From NCBI GenBank assembly GCA_031254095.1, contig JAIRVC010000144.1:1-9213 (forward strand): DNA of 9,213 nucleotides, in the 5' to 3' direction. A model generated the notes under the pieces. The model did not search any database. It was not told where the DNA came from and saw nothing but the letters and a program-made list of their open reading frames with translations. Position 1 is the stretch's first letter; every line of letters starts with the position of its first letter. Source of the DNA: Acidobacteriota bacterium (GTDB taxonomy: Bacteria; Acidobacteriota; UBA6911). Positions 1 to 6,467 of this stretch are shown one piece after another. Made by a program: the position numbers and the translations under genes.

Positions 1-471
1 GTAGAGAGCGGACACGGATTCCTGCCATTCGACATAATTGCCGTACGTGAAGTTCTTGCGATCTACCGCGCTGAGCAGGGCGTAGGCCTCGCGGAGGCGG
101 CGGCCGGCCAGGCGTTCAAAATAATCGCTGATGACCTGGAACGCGCCCTGCGTCCCGCCGCCGTAGCGCACGGGCTCCGGGCGCACATAGACCACGCGCT
201 CGCGCACCTCGACGCGCGGCGGCGGCGTGCTGGCGATCCGGGGCGCGGTCACGCGGGCATTGCGGGACCATTCGGCGTGGTAAACGCGCCGTTTCCGCTC
301 ATCGCTCAGCGTCTCGTAGGCCGTGTTGATCTGCTTCATGCGCTCGACGGCCTGCAAGGTGTTGTTCACGTCCGGGTGGTATTTCTTGCACAGCCGCTTA
401 TACGCGCTCTGTATGATCTCCGGCTCAGCCTCCGGATGGACCTGTAACAAGCAATAATAATCTTCAAACAT
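1..471 (-). CDS. J-domain (DnaJ-like) co-chaperone, 3' end missing
   Basis: 157 codons are open from ATG at 471 to the left window edge, so the C-terminus is missing. Residues 3-65 form a J-domain with the HPD motif at 32-34 (KKYHPDV) between helix II and the helix-III sequence INTAYETLSD. J-domains stimulate the ATPase of DnaK/Hsp70. After residue 75 comes a Pro/Arg-rich linker (STPPPRVEVRERVV), not the Gly/Phe region and zinc fingers of true DnaJ, so this is a type III (DnaJ-domain-only) protein. Residues 111-157 (ISDYFERL...AYALLSAVDRKNF...YVEWQESVSAL) resemble the start of an NTF2-like helical module; that part is inference. The start is supported by GGGGGG at 480-485, 8 nt upstream. It is divergent from the regulator gene at 642. 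The client is unknown. Confidence 0.9.
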   Translation of the reverse strand, partial: MFEDYYCLLQVHPEAEPEIIQSAYKRLCKKYHPDVNNTLQAVERMKQINTAYETLSDERKRRVYHAEWSRNARVTAPRIASTPPPRVEVRERVVYVRPEPVRYGGGTQGAFQVISDYFERLAGRRLREAYALLSAVDRKNFTYGNYVEWQESVSALY

Positions 472-517
472 GGCGGCATCCCCCCTGCAACGGCGCATCG
501 GTTTACATAACATTTCT

Positions 518-546
518 ATTGTACACATAAGGGAGAGCTTTGTCAA
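518..546 (-). promoter_or_regulatory. SigA-type promoter of the J-domain gene
   Basis: Read on the minus strand, TTGACA (546-541) and TACAAT (523-518) are separated by exactly 17 nt. The -35 is perfect and the -10 has one mismatch to consensus. Transcription should start near 511, leaving a leader of about 40 nt before the ATG at 471. The promoter points away from the promoter at 569-597, and the two -35 boxes are only 22 bp apart. Confidence 0.8.
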
Positions 547-555
547 GATTGCGAT

Positions 556-580
556 TCAACATGAACAGTTGAGTAGTCAA
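556..580. promoter_or_regulatory. possible operator between the divergent promoters
   Basis: TCAAC (556-560) and GTTGA (568-572) form an inverted repeat with a 7-nt gap, and TTGA-GTAG-TCAA (569-580) forms a second short palindrome over the -35 of the regulator gene. A dimeric regulator, for example the Crp/Fnr-like protein encoded next door, could bind here. The arms are only 4-5 bp, so chance is a real possibility. Confidence 0.25.
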
Positions 581-597
581 AGTTGGTATGCTATAAT
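569..597 (+). promoter_or_regulatory. SigA-type extended -10 promoter of the Crp/Fnr-like gene
   Basis: TTGAGT (569-574), a 17-nt spacer, then a perfect TATAAT (592-597) preceded by TG at 589-590 (extended -10). Start of transcription is expected near 604, with a leader of about 38 nt to the ATG at 642. No terminator is visible between this gene and the downstream lipoprotein gene, so the promoter may serve both. Confidence 0.75.
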
Positions 598-641
598 CAT
601 CTTGTCTTTATGAACAACGTGTACGATTGAGGTAGAATGTA

Positions 642-1229
642 ATGATAGATGAGGCCATCGCCAAAGCCGAAGCGGCGATCAGACAAGTTACCGGTATCCG
701 GGATTTACAGATTGAGCCGCTGCGAGACATGTTCACATACAAAAGAATCGCTAAAAATGATTTTTTCCTGAAAGCCGGCGATGACTCTAAGATTGCCGGA
801 TTTGTAGTCTCCGGCGCATTTCGATATTACTATCTTGATAGGGAAGGACATGAGCATACCAAAAACTTTGCTCTGGAAAACAATACCGTAATCTCCTACG
901 GAGCTTTCCTGCGTAACCAGCCTTCTATGATGTATGTACAAGCATTGGAGGCCTCCGAGGTATTGCTCTATGACTTCTCGCATTTGCGCGCTTTGGCTGC
1001 AAACGATATGGGCTGGCTCAAGATGCTGTTGCGGATAACCGAAACGTCATATCTGGAAAAAGAGAGCCGGGAATCGGAATTGCTATTCTATGACGCGCAG
1101 ACCCGTTACCTTAATTTTTGCAGGGACTTCCCGGATTTGGAAAGGCGGCTAAAGCAATACCATATAGCTTCATACCTCGGCATTGCCCCTGAGGTCCTGA
1201 GCCGTATCCGCGCAAATTTGAAAAATTGA
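642..1229 (+). CDS. Crp/Fnr-family transcriptional regulator
   Basis: 195 aa. Residues about 10-125 match the cyclic-nucleotide-binding-type beta roll of Crp/Fnr regulators (DDSKIAGFVVSGAFRYYYLDREG...). A helical dimerisation segment follows, then a C-terminal helix-turn-helix at about 172-190 (HIASYLGIAPEVLSRIR). The recognition-helix pattern APE-x-LSRIR is typical of the Crp/Fnr subgroup common in Bacteroidetes and found in many gut Bacillota. No Cys cluster for an iron-sulfur centre and no obvious cAMP-phosphate-binding arginine motif is visible, so the signal is unknown. TGAGGT (628-633) lies 8 nt before the ATG and fixes the start. It is followed after 70 nt by the relic of an acyltransferase-3 gene and the lipoprotein gene, which may be its target or operon partner. 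Confidence 0.85.
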   Translation: MIDEAIAKAEAAIRQVTGIRDLQIEPLRDMFTYKRIAKNDFFLKAGDDSKIAGFVVSGAFRYYYLDREGHEHTKNFALENNTVISYGAFLRNQPSMMYVQALEASEVLLYDFSHLRALAANDMGWLKMLLRITETSYLEKESRESELLFYDAQTRYLNFCRDFPDLERRLKQYHIASYLGIAPEVLSRIRANLKN

Positions 1230-1286
1230 TAAATGTCAATGAAATACTAAATTGCCTCTGATAGCATTACGGTATATTTCTTTACT

Positions 1287-1356
1287 GGAGGTTATAGCAA
1301 TGCGAAAAAACTACATAGACAATCTGCGCTGGCTCTGCGTTCTGCTTCTGTTCCCC
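1287..1356 (+). pseudogene. 5' relic of an acyltransferase-3 family gene
   Basis: A strong GGAGG (1287-1291) stands 8 nt before ATG 1300. The first residues, MRKNYIDNLRWLCVLLLFP, match the characteristic start of acyltransferase-3 membrane O-acyltransferases (family knowledge: IDNLRW/LR followed by a hydrophobic first helix and then a His-containing segment). Resemblance stops after about codon 19, near 1356. The expected His residue after FP is absent and the rest of the roughly 350-aa, 10-helix protein is missing. The reading frame continues without a stop into the lipoprotein gene, so translation from 1300 would give a fusion with 27 extra residues before the lipoprotein signal peptide. 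The relic most likely marks a deletion or insertion junction. Confidence 0.6.
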
Positions 1357-1368
1357 TGTTACATTATT

Positions 1369-1392
1369 AGAAGTGCTACCATGAAATTAAAA
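1369..1392 (+). repeat. imperfect 24-bp direct repeat, left copy (translation start of lipoprotein gene)
   Basis: This copy spans the ribosome site AGAAG, the spacer TGCTACC and the first codons ATGAAATTAAAA of the lipoprotein gene. It matches 3192-3215 at 20 of 24 positions, counted by eye. The repeat units lie just inside the two ends of the lipoprotein gene unit. Confidence 0.5.
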
Positions 1393-3189
1393 CTTACTGC
1401 TATTATCATTATTGTAATTTGTCTGCTTTTCAGTTTAGGCGGATGTGGTCAGAGTGAATCGTCGGATGGTAAGATTATCGACAACGTTAGAGATATTATC
1501 GAGGATGATGTTACGCCAACCAAATACACACATAACCGAATACAATTCGATATGGATCTTGAAGGTGGTAAGATGAACGTCATGGCAGATTATGTTAATG
1601 AAGAAGTCGCCGGGCAAAGTTTTGTGCTGAACAAGAAGTTTGAAGTAACTGAAATCCTATGCGATGGCGAGAAAATCAATATAGATGAAGTAAAGGAAAC
1701 TGTTATTTTAAGCGAAGAAAATAGTGAGTTTGGTTATCACTATGAAATACACTGTTATAATCTTCCTTCGTTTGAGACTATACATATCGAGTACATCGGA
1801 ATTATGGACGGAACCACGGGTATTTTTCCGGACCAAAAAAGTATAGAATTAGCCAAACCAGACACTATATCGCCCGAGTTTACTTTCTTGCGTTATGAAA
1901 CCATCTTCCATCCGCTCTTTTTCGACCCGGAGGATACCGAGAACGCACAAGGAAAGCCGTTTAATCTTCGCGTGACTATTAACGTACCGGATGGATATAC
2001 GGCGGCGTTCCCGTATATGACAAGCGAAGAAGCAAGCACAGCAGCCGGCAAGTCGTTCACAGCTGACTTTAACTACTCTTATGCCGATATAGCCGCGTCT
2101 ATCGCGAAATATCAGAAAATTGAAACCACATATGCAGATTTTTATTTGCTAGAAAATACTGGTATGGATATTTCATGGGTCACGGAAACATCCACGCCGA
2201 CTGAGAAAGAAATAGTCGAGATTTACTTGCGCTCAAACTTTCTATATGACAGGCTCTGGGAAAAATTTTACATCCATGAGCACGTCAACATTATTGAAAT
2301 CCCGCCACTCATCCATACTGGTTTGAGCGACGATGCGATTACGAATCACACTTTTGCAGACGTTCAATCCATCGCCGATTATATTCGCACTAACGACTTG
2401 TTGTTGTTCCAATCTTTTACGGACGCTCAATCATTCAAAAATTATGTTTACAATAAACAAGCAAAGCTGATATTGAATTTAGCCGAAGACGCGGATATAA
2501 AACCTCTTTCCTTTCCTAAATTTAATGGGGATTCTTATTCAATGCTTGTCGTTGGAAACAGTTTTATCTACCCAATGAGCAATCCGCTTGAAGCAATTGC
2601 GGGCGAGTATGGCATTAACCTGAAATGTACGACAATCGCCGCCCCCGGCGCCAGTCTTGCTTCACTAATGGCTAGAGCTTTGGACGCCATAAAGGTTAAT
2701 AAATATGATTTTTTATTGGTTAAAAATTATTTATATGAACTCGAAGATTTGAAAATTTTGTTCAACGCCGCAAAAGAAAAAGGGACCGCTCCCGTACTTT
2801 TCTATGCCGGTGACGGACGGCAATCCTTTGTTGATACAGACGGAAAGATTAAGCCGGATGCCTACTTGCGTCAATGGGAGGCAATTATATCAGAAGTATT
2901 CGCGAAAAGTTTTGATGCTGTCTTTGCTAATGCCGGTCAGGCGCGAGTTTACGCATATGAGAAAGTCCCGGATATATCGCTGTTTGAAGACGACCATGAC
3001 CGCCATTCCAACACTGCGGGGGTATATCATAACGTGTGTGTTGTTCTCTCGACTTTGTTTGACTTACAAGTCACGGATATAATAGAAACCAATAATTCTA
3101 ATGAATATACAAACGACGCGGCTGCATTGGGTCAAGCGGCATGGGAATATGTCAGCTGGTATAAGGAACATCAAAACACATTAAAATAA
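1381..3189 (+). CDS. predicted lipoprotein with SGNH-hydrolase-like C-terminal domain
   Basis: 602 aa if started at ATG 1381. The start is chosen because residues 1-22 are a clear lipoprotein signal peptide: MKLK, a hydrophobic run, then the lipobox LGGC with Cys22. AGAAG (1369-1373) is a modest ribosome site. An in-frame ATG at 1300 has a better ribosome site but belongs to an acyltransferase-3 relic, and TTG 1252 has no support. Residues about 45-300 look beta-rich. The stretch LRYETIFHPLFF...FNLRVTINVPDGY (about 170-208) recalls the N-terminal domain of M1-type aminopeptidases, but no HEXXH zinc motif is present. From about 385 comes an SGNH-like domain: VVGNSFIYP with candidate nucleophile Ser394, and near the end DDHDRHSNTAGVY with candidate Asp538/Asp540 and His539/His542. 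Such domains are esterases or O-acyltransferases acting on envelope glycans. The substrate is unknown. Base composition is AT-richer than that of the flagellar genes. Confidence 0.75.
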   Translation: MKLKLTAIIIIVICLLFSLGGCGQSESSDGKIIDNVRDIIEDDVTPTKYTHNRIQFDMDLEGGKMNVMADYVNEEVAGQSFVLNKKFEVTEILCDGEKINIDEVKETVILSEENSEFGYHYEIHCYNLPSFETIHIEYIGIMDGTTGIFPDQKSIELAKPDTISPEFTFLRYETIFHPLFFDPEDTENAQGKPFNLRVTINVPDGYTAAFPYMTSEEASTAAGKSFTADFNYSYADIAASIAKYQKIETTYADFYLLENTGMDISWVTETSTPTEKEIVEIYLRSNFLYDRLWEKFYIHEHVNIIEIPPLIHTGLSDDAITNHTFADVQSIADYIRTNDLLLFQSFTDAQSFKNYVYNKQAKLILNLAEDADIKPLSFPKFNGDSYSMLVVGNSFIYPMSNPLEAIAGEYGINLKCTTIAAPGASLASLMARALDAIKVNKYDFLLVKNYLYELEDLKILFNAAKEKGTAPVLFYAGDGRQSFVDTDGKIKPDAYLRQWEAIISEVFAKSFDAVFANAGQARVYAYEKVPDISLFEDDHDRHSNTAGVYHNVCVVLSTLFDLQVTDIIETNNSNEYTNDAAALGQAAWEYVSWYKEHQNTLK

Positions 3190-3351
3190 ATAGGAGTGCT
3201 ATCATAAAAATAAAAAGCGCATCCGCATAAGGAGCAGCGGCGTCCTTCATCTATTGTTGGCTTTCTCATGATTTACAGCATATCATAAAGCGTGCTGCTT
3301 AGACCCCCCCCTACATATAGTTTTTCAGGTCGTGTAAACCGCGCCAACCGC
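3190..3351. other. convergent intergenic region
   Basis: This 162-bp region separates the end of the plus-strand block from the end of the minus-strand flagellar operon. It contains the right copy of the direct repeat and a C8 homopolymer at 3304-3311. On the minus strand there is a short GC hairpin (CCGC at 3240-3237 with GCGG at 3226-3223) followed by TTTTTATTTTT (3215-3205), which could be a weak terminator for the flagellar operon. The stem is only 4 bp, so this is uncertain. I see no convincing terminator for the plus-strand lipoprotein gene and no gene. Confidence 0.4.
3192..3215 (+). repeat. imperfect 24-bp direct repeat, right copy (decayed gene start)
   Basis: This copy reads AGGAG-TGCTATC-ATAAAAATAAAA and begins 3 nt after the lipoprotein stop codon. 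The ATG of the left copy is ATA here. Only eight codons (IKIKSASA) follow before TAA at 3228-3230. It looks like the remnant start of a second, related gene in the same operon. Confidence 0.45.
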
Positions 3352-3807
3352 TCATACAAATATGTCGATCAGCATCCCGCGTACGTCGTCGATGGCCTGC
3401 ATCAGCTCTAAATTGTCGACCTGGCCGCGGAGTACGTCTTGGGTCATTTTTTCCAGTTTTTCGTTGATCGTCTTGATCATCGCGTACAGCCGGTGGCGCC
3501 CGCGCGCGTCGAAGGTGCTCTGCTTTTTGAACTCGTACATAAAGCGGACGGCCTCGCCGACATATTCGGTCACCATTTCCTTAAAGCGTTTCATCTCCAG
3601 GATGTCGCAGCGCCGCCCCAGGATATCGCCCTGCTGCGCGATGCGCTGGCTCAGCTCGGCCAGGGCCTGCTCGGCGTTCTGTTGGTTGACGCCCTGCATG
3701 GTCTCGCGGAAGGACGCGGCGGGGACGGAGCTTGCCGACGCGCGCGCCGGCGGCGTCCCGCCCGTACGGACAAGGTTGCCCAATGTCGTCAAGTCGTTGA
3801 TCTTCAT
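3352..3807 (-). CDS. yaaR: YaaR family (DUF327) protein
   Basis: 151 aa. The central and C-terminal part matches the DUF327/YaaR family: a helical region ALAELSQRIAQQGDILGRRCDILEMKRFKEMVTEYV, then the conserved RFMYEFKKQSTFDARGRHRLYAMIKTINEKLEKMTQDVL. The DxRGRH-x-lYxxikxIdeKLexlT pattern is the family hallmark. The N-terminal 35 residues are Ala/Ser/Pro-rich and probably disordered. The family is small, cytoplasmic and of unknown molecular function; in Bacillota it occurs near flagellar genes or near tmk-holB. Its ATG (3807-3805) overlaps the stop codon of the upstream FlgN-like gene by one base (TAATG), implying translational coupling. It is the last gene of the minus-strand operon. Confidence 0.88.
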   Translation of the reverse strand: MKINDLTTLGNLVRTGGTPPARASASSVPAASFRETMQGVNQQNAEQALAELSQRIAQQGDILGRRCDILEMKRFKEMVTEYVGEAVRFMYEFKKQSTFDARGRHRLYAMIKTINEKLEKMTQDVLRGQVDNLELMQAIDDVRGMLIDIFV

Positions 3808-4223
3808 TACCGCTTTTTATCAAAATAGGTCGCGCCGGGGTCGCCTCCGGCTTTTTCATACGCCGTGAAGGCGGTCTTCCCGTCGCGGACGGCGCGCAGA
3901 CGCGTTTTGATGTCGTCCAGGCGCGCTTGCGCGGCGTTCTCGTTGGTTTTATCCTGCTCGGCGATCATCGCGTAGATCTCGTGGCTTGTCCGGTCCAGCG
4001 CGGAGCATTCCGGGTCGCGGGCGCGGCGGTTTTCCTCGGGCAGCCCCTCCATCAGCGCTGCCAGCTCGTCAAGGAGGTTTTGCCGCAGGGCGATGTTTTG
4101 CAGCAGCTGATCCGTCTCCTCTGCCTCGATCAGGGCGGGCTGCTTGCGCGTGATGTCCAATACCTGTTCCAGTAAGCCGTTGCGTTTTTTCAGGACCTCA
4201 CGAAGCTCCGTTACCTCTATCAC
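3807..4223 (-). CDS. FlgN/FliT-like flagellar export chaperone
   Basis: 138 aa from GTG at 4223. This start is preferred because AAAGGGG lies 7 nt before it. An in-frame ATG at 4241 would add six residues but has no ribosome site and sits at the foot of a hairpin. The protein is nearly all helical (VTELREVLKKRNGLLEQVLDITRKQ ... LIEAEETDQLLQNIALRQNLLDELAALMEG) and ends in a pattern seen in FlgN proteins, KTAFTAYEKAGGDPGATYFDKKR, whose last part is a Y-x-DKKR tail. FlgN binds the hook-filament junction proteins FlgK and FlgL in the cytoplasm and delivers them to the flagellar export gate; FliT does so for FliD. Position after fliS would fit either name, and sequence alone does not separate them. 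The stop overlaps the yaaR start. Confidence 0.75.
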   Translation of the reverse strand: MIEVTELREVLKKRNGLLEQVLDITRKQPALIEAEETDQLLQNIALRQNLLDELAALMEGLPEENRRARDPECSALDRTSHEIYAMIAEQDKTNENAAQARLDDIKTRLRAVRDGKTAFTAYEKAGGDPGATYFDKKR

Positions 4224-4246
4224 GATGTTTCCCCTTTCCATTGTGA

Positions 4247-4277
4247 AACAGCGGGCGAAACGCGTTCACCCGCTGTT
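4247..4277 (-). other. 13-bp stem-loop between fliS and the flgN-like gene
   Basis: AACAGCGGG(T)GAA pairs with its complement to give 13 bp including one G-T pair and a 5-nt loop. In the transcript it lies between the fliS stop (4297-4295) and the next gene start. It is followed only by UUUCAC, not a full U-tract, so it is more likely a weak attenuator or an RNA-processing or stabilising hairpin than a full terminator. Confidence 0.6.
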
Positions 4278-4294
4278 ATTGCATAGTTCCGGCG

Positions 4295-4711
4295 TCAAAC
4301 CTGGCTGGCCGCCGCGCCTGCGCGCTGGCGGTTCAGGCGGATGGCCTGCTGCCAGGCGTCGCGCAGTTCGATGATTAGCTCCAGCGCCGTGTCGATCATC
4401 CCGACGTCCTTCTTGACGTTGCTCTGGACGACCAGGCCGAAGATAAACTCGTACAGGTTCATCATCTGCGCGGCGATTGGGTACTGCATATCCAGAGTGC
4501 GCATCAGCTCGTCCAGGATCGCTTGCGCTTTCTTGGAATTCTCATTGGCCAGATGAAGATCCTTTTCCTCAATGTACATCCGGGCCAGTTTCAAATCTTT
4601 GATGCAGCCGTCGTACAGCATCAGGGTCAGCTCGCCGGGAGCGGCGGTCATCGCGCTCTGCTGGCGGTACTGATTGTACTGGGTTCCGGCGTTGGCATAA
4701 GAAGCAAGCAT
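4295..4711 (-). CDS. fliS: flagellar protein FliS (flagellin export chaperone)
   Basis: 138 aa, the usual FliS length. Typical features are the N-terminal YxQY segment (YNQYRQQSAMTAAPGELTLMLYDGCIKDLKLA), where the helix-1 motif tP-x-eLtlMLYdGaik is the family signature, followed by ENSKKAQAILDELMRTLDMQYPIAAQMMNLYEFI. FliS binds the C-terminal disordered helix of flagellin in the cytoplasm, prevents early polymerisation and hands flagellin to the FlhA export gate. A GAGGGAGGGA ribosome site (4730-4721) is 9 nt before the ATG. It follows fliD after only 34 nt, so the two are co-transcribed. No flagellin gene is visible in this window. Confidence 0.95.
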   Translation of the reverse strand: MLASYANAGTQYNQYRQQSAMTAAPGELTLMLYDGCIKDLKLARMYIEEKDLHLANENSKKAQAILDELMRTLDMQYPIAAQMMNLYEFIFGLVVQSNVKKDVGMIDTALELIIELRDAWQQAIRLNRQRAGAAASQV

Positions 4712-4745
4712 ATGTATGGGTCCCTCCCTCGTTTTGCGGCTGCCT

Positions 4746-6467
4746 TTATTGCTGCTGCGACGTACCGAACAGTCCCATCAACTGGTTGGTCTGCGACTGC
4801 ATCTCGCTGAGCGCGGCTTCCATCTTCGCGTACTGCACGTAATATTTCTCGCTCATCGTGAACATTTTGGTCTCCTGCTCCTTGATGCGGCGGCTGTAGG
4901 CGCTGATGCTCGTGGTCAGATTTTGGAGGTCCGCCGACTTCGTAGACGCGACGTAGCTGTCCATAGCCTTGCTCACTTGACTGACAAACCCGCTGGAGCC
5001 GGACCGCTCCGTAGCGCCCAGGATGTTGAATACGGCGTCGACGTTGGTCTCAAGGGCCTTGCCCAGCTTTTCCTCGTCGACGGTCAGCTGCCACGCTTCT
5101 CCGGCCTTGTAGCCGTTCACGCTGATGCCGATGGAGGCCAGCGTTCCCTCGCCGCCCAGCGACTGGCTGAGCAGTCCGCGCAGCTCGTTGAGCATCCTGC
5201 CCATGCGGGTGTCGCGGGCCATCAGGCCGGCTCTGGCCTTGTTATCCCAATCCTCGGCTTCTTTATCGGACAGTTCCTTCCTCATATCGTCGGTCAGCGG
5301 CTCAAAGCCGTAGGTCTTCTTCTCAGTATACGCGTCATAGAAGGTTTTGACCAGCTTGTTGAACTCCTCCACAAACGTCTTGATGTTGTCCACGGCGGCT
5401 TGGGAGCTCTGGTTGACCGAAAACTCGAATGCCTCGCCCTTCGTGGCGTGGGTCAGGCTGAATTCCAGGCCGTCCAGCGTGAACTGGTTGGAGCTAAAGC
5501 TCATCGCCGGGCCGCCGTTGACGGACACGACCGCGTCTTGGCCCTGCGTGATATCGCCGAATCCGAAGAACGCGAGGAAATTGTCGGAATCCTCGATGGT
5601 CAGGCCGCGCTTGGAATCCTCGTTGTAGGCGGTCAGGCGCTGGTTGTACTCTTTCAGGTCGATGTTGTAATCGGCCAGATCTCTCTCATAGGCGGTGCGC
5701 TGGCGGTTGTAATCGCTCAGCTCCGCGTTGAAATCGTCCTCGGCGGTAGGACCGGTAAAACTGGTCCGGCTCGGTTCGTTGAGGGTGAACTCGGGCTTGA
5801 CAGGGGCTTCGCCGGGGTTGGTAATCCCGCTCGACGCGCCGGTGACGTTGTTGATGATGCTGATGGAGTCGGTGATCTGCGAATAGCTCATGGTTACGCC
5901 GGCATTGGACTTGTTGACGGTATCCATGATCTTATTCAGGCTGTCGCCGTATCTAAAGGTAAAATCCTGTCCGTTGATGTTGAAGCTGAACTCATCGCTG
6001 CTGCTATGATTCAAGCGGCCTCCGGCCAGGCCGGCCAGGCTGTTGAGGGACTGGCCCAGCTCCGCCGTGGTCAGGCCGCCCTGCCGGTTGGTGACGCGCT
6101 GGCTGACCGTGGAGGCGGCTGTGGCCACCTGGTCGACGCGCAGGCTGTAAGCGCCCGTTTTGGCCCCAATGCCGCCCTTAACGGAAAAAGCCGTTGTGTT
6201 CGTCGCCATTTCCGTGTTGAAGCTCACGTAGGAGGTTTTGGACATGAGGTTGTTTTTCCCCAATATACTGCCGAAATTATCGACGAACTGACGGATCTGA
6301 TTGTTGAAGTCGGTCAGCGTCTCCTGCTTCCATTCCGAGCGGGTTTTGCTGCGGATCAGCTTATCGAGCTTCATCTGCTGGCTGGTCATCATCCCCTTGA
6401 CCAGGAGATCGGTGTCCATGCCGGAGAACAGGCCCGTAATGCGTGTCGTATTTTGTACCGTTGCCAT
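4746..6467 (-). CDS. fliD: flagellar hook-associated protein 2 FliD (filament cap)
   Basis: 573 aa, within the FliD range. The N-terminal domain includes RITGLFSGMDTDLLVKGMM (9-27) and the hallmark GAYSLRVDQVATAAS (105-119). The C-terminal domain includes the D2/D3 part around VVSVNGGPAMSF (314-325), FVEEFNKLVKTF (365-376), GLMARDTRMGRMLNELRGLL (414-433), and the terminal coiled coil QETKMFTMSEKYYVQYAKMEAALSEM (531-556). FliD is exported by the flagellar type III system and forms the pentameric cap at the filament tip that folds flagellin into place. Residues about 218-290 are a variable insertion with an accurate heptad repeat (separate entry). AAAGGAG lies 8-14 nt before the ATG. It is the first gene of the fliD-fliS-flgN-like-yaaR operon and has a sigma-28-type promoter upstream. 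Confidence 0.96.
   Translation of the reverse strand: MATVQNTTRITGLFSGMDTDLLVKGMMTSQQMKLDKLIRSKTRSEWKQETLTDFNNQIRQFVDNFGSILGKNNLMSKTSYVSFNTEMATNTTAFSVKGGIGAKTGAYSLRVDQVATAASTVSQRVTNRQGGLTTAELGQSLNSLAGLAGGRLNHSSSDEFSFNINGQDFTFRYGDSLNKIMDTVNKSNAGVTMSYSQITDSISIINNVTGASSGITNPGEAPVKPEFTLNEPSRTSFTGPTAEDDFNAELSDYNRQRTAYERDLADYNIDLKEYNQRLTAYNEDSKRGLTIEDSDNFLAFFGFGDITQGQDAVVSVNGGPAMSFSSNQFTLDGLEFSLTHATKGEAFEFSVNQSSQAAVDNIKTFVEEFNKLVKTFYDAYTEKKTYGFEPLTDDMRKELSDKEAEDWDNKARAGLMARDTRMGRMLNELRGLLSQSLGGEGTLASIGISVNGYKAGEAWQLTVDEEKLGKALETNVDAVFNILGATERSGSSGFVSQVSKAMDSYVASTKSADLQNLTTSISAYSRRIKEQETKMFTMSEKYYVQYAKMEAALSEMQSQTNQLMGLFGTSQQQ
5607..5732 (-). repeat. six degenerate 21-bp tandem repeats coding Tyr/Leu heptads in FliD
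   Basis: Residues 246-287 of FliD read as six consecutive heptads: FNAELSD, YNRQRTA, YERDLAD, YNIDLKE, YNQRLTA, YNEDSKR. An aromatic residue (Phe then Tyr) opens each unit, Asn follows in five of six, and Leu stands at position 5 in four. Spacing of 4 and 3 between the hydrophobic positions is that of a coiled coil. At DNA level the units are diverged, with TACAAC the most constant part. Confidence 0.85.

Noticed and set aside
569..580. TTGA-GTAG-TCAA as an FNR/CRP box
   Set aside because: The half-sites are separated by 4 nt, while the FNR pattern TTGAT-N4-ATCAA needs 6 nt between TTGA and TCAA. It is kept only as a weak operator candidate.
1252..1278. TTGCCT to TATATT as a promoter for the lipoprotein gene
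   Set aside because: The spacer is 15 nt and the -35 is poor; read-through from the upstream promoter is simpler.
1252..1299. TTG at 1252 as the start of the lipoprotein ORF
   Set aside because: There is no ribosome site, and the 16 codons before ATG 1300 resemble nothing.
3282..3300. ATGAT/ATCAT and AGCAGC/GCTGCT inverted repeats in the convergent region
   Set aside because: The stems are 5-6 bp, AT-rich or far apart, and no T-tract follows, so I do not call a terminator.
3439..3828. Plus-strand frames opposite yaaR
   Set aside because: YaaR on the minus strand has family motifs and coupled translation; the plus-strand frames are shadows.
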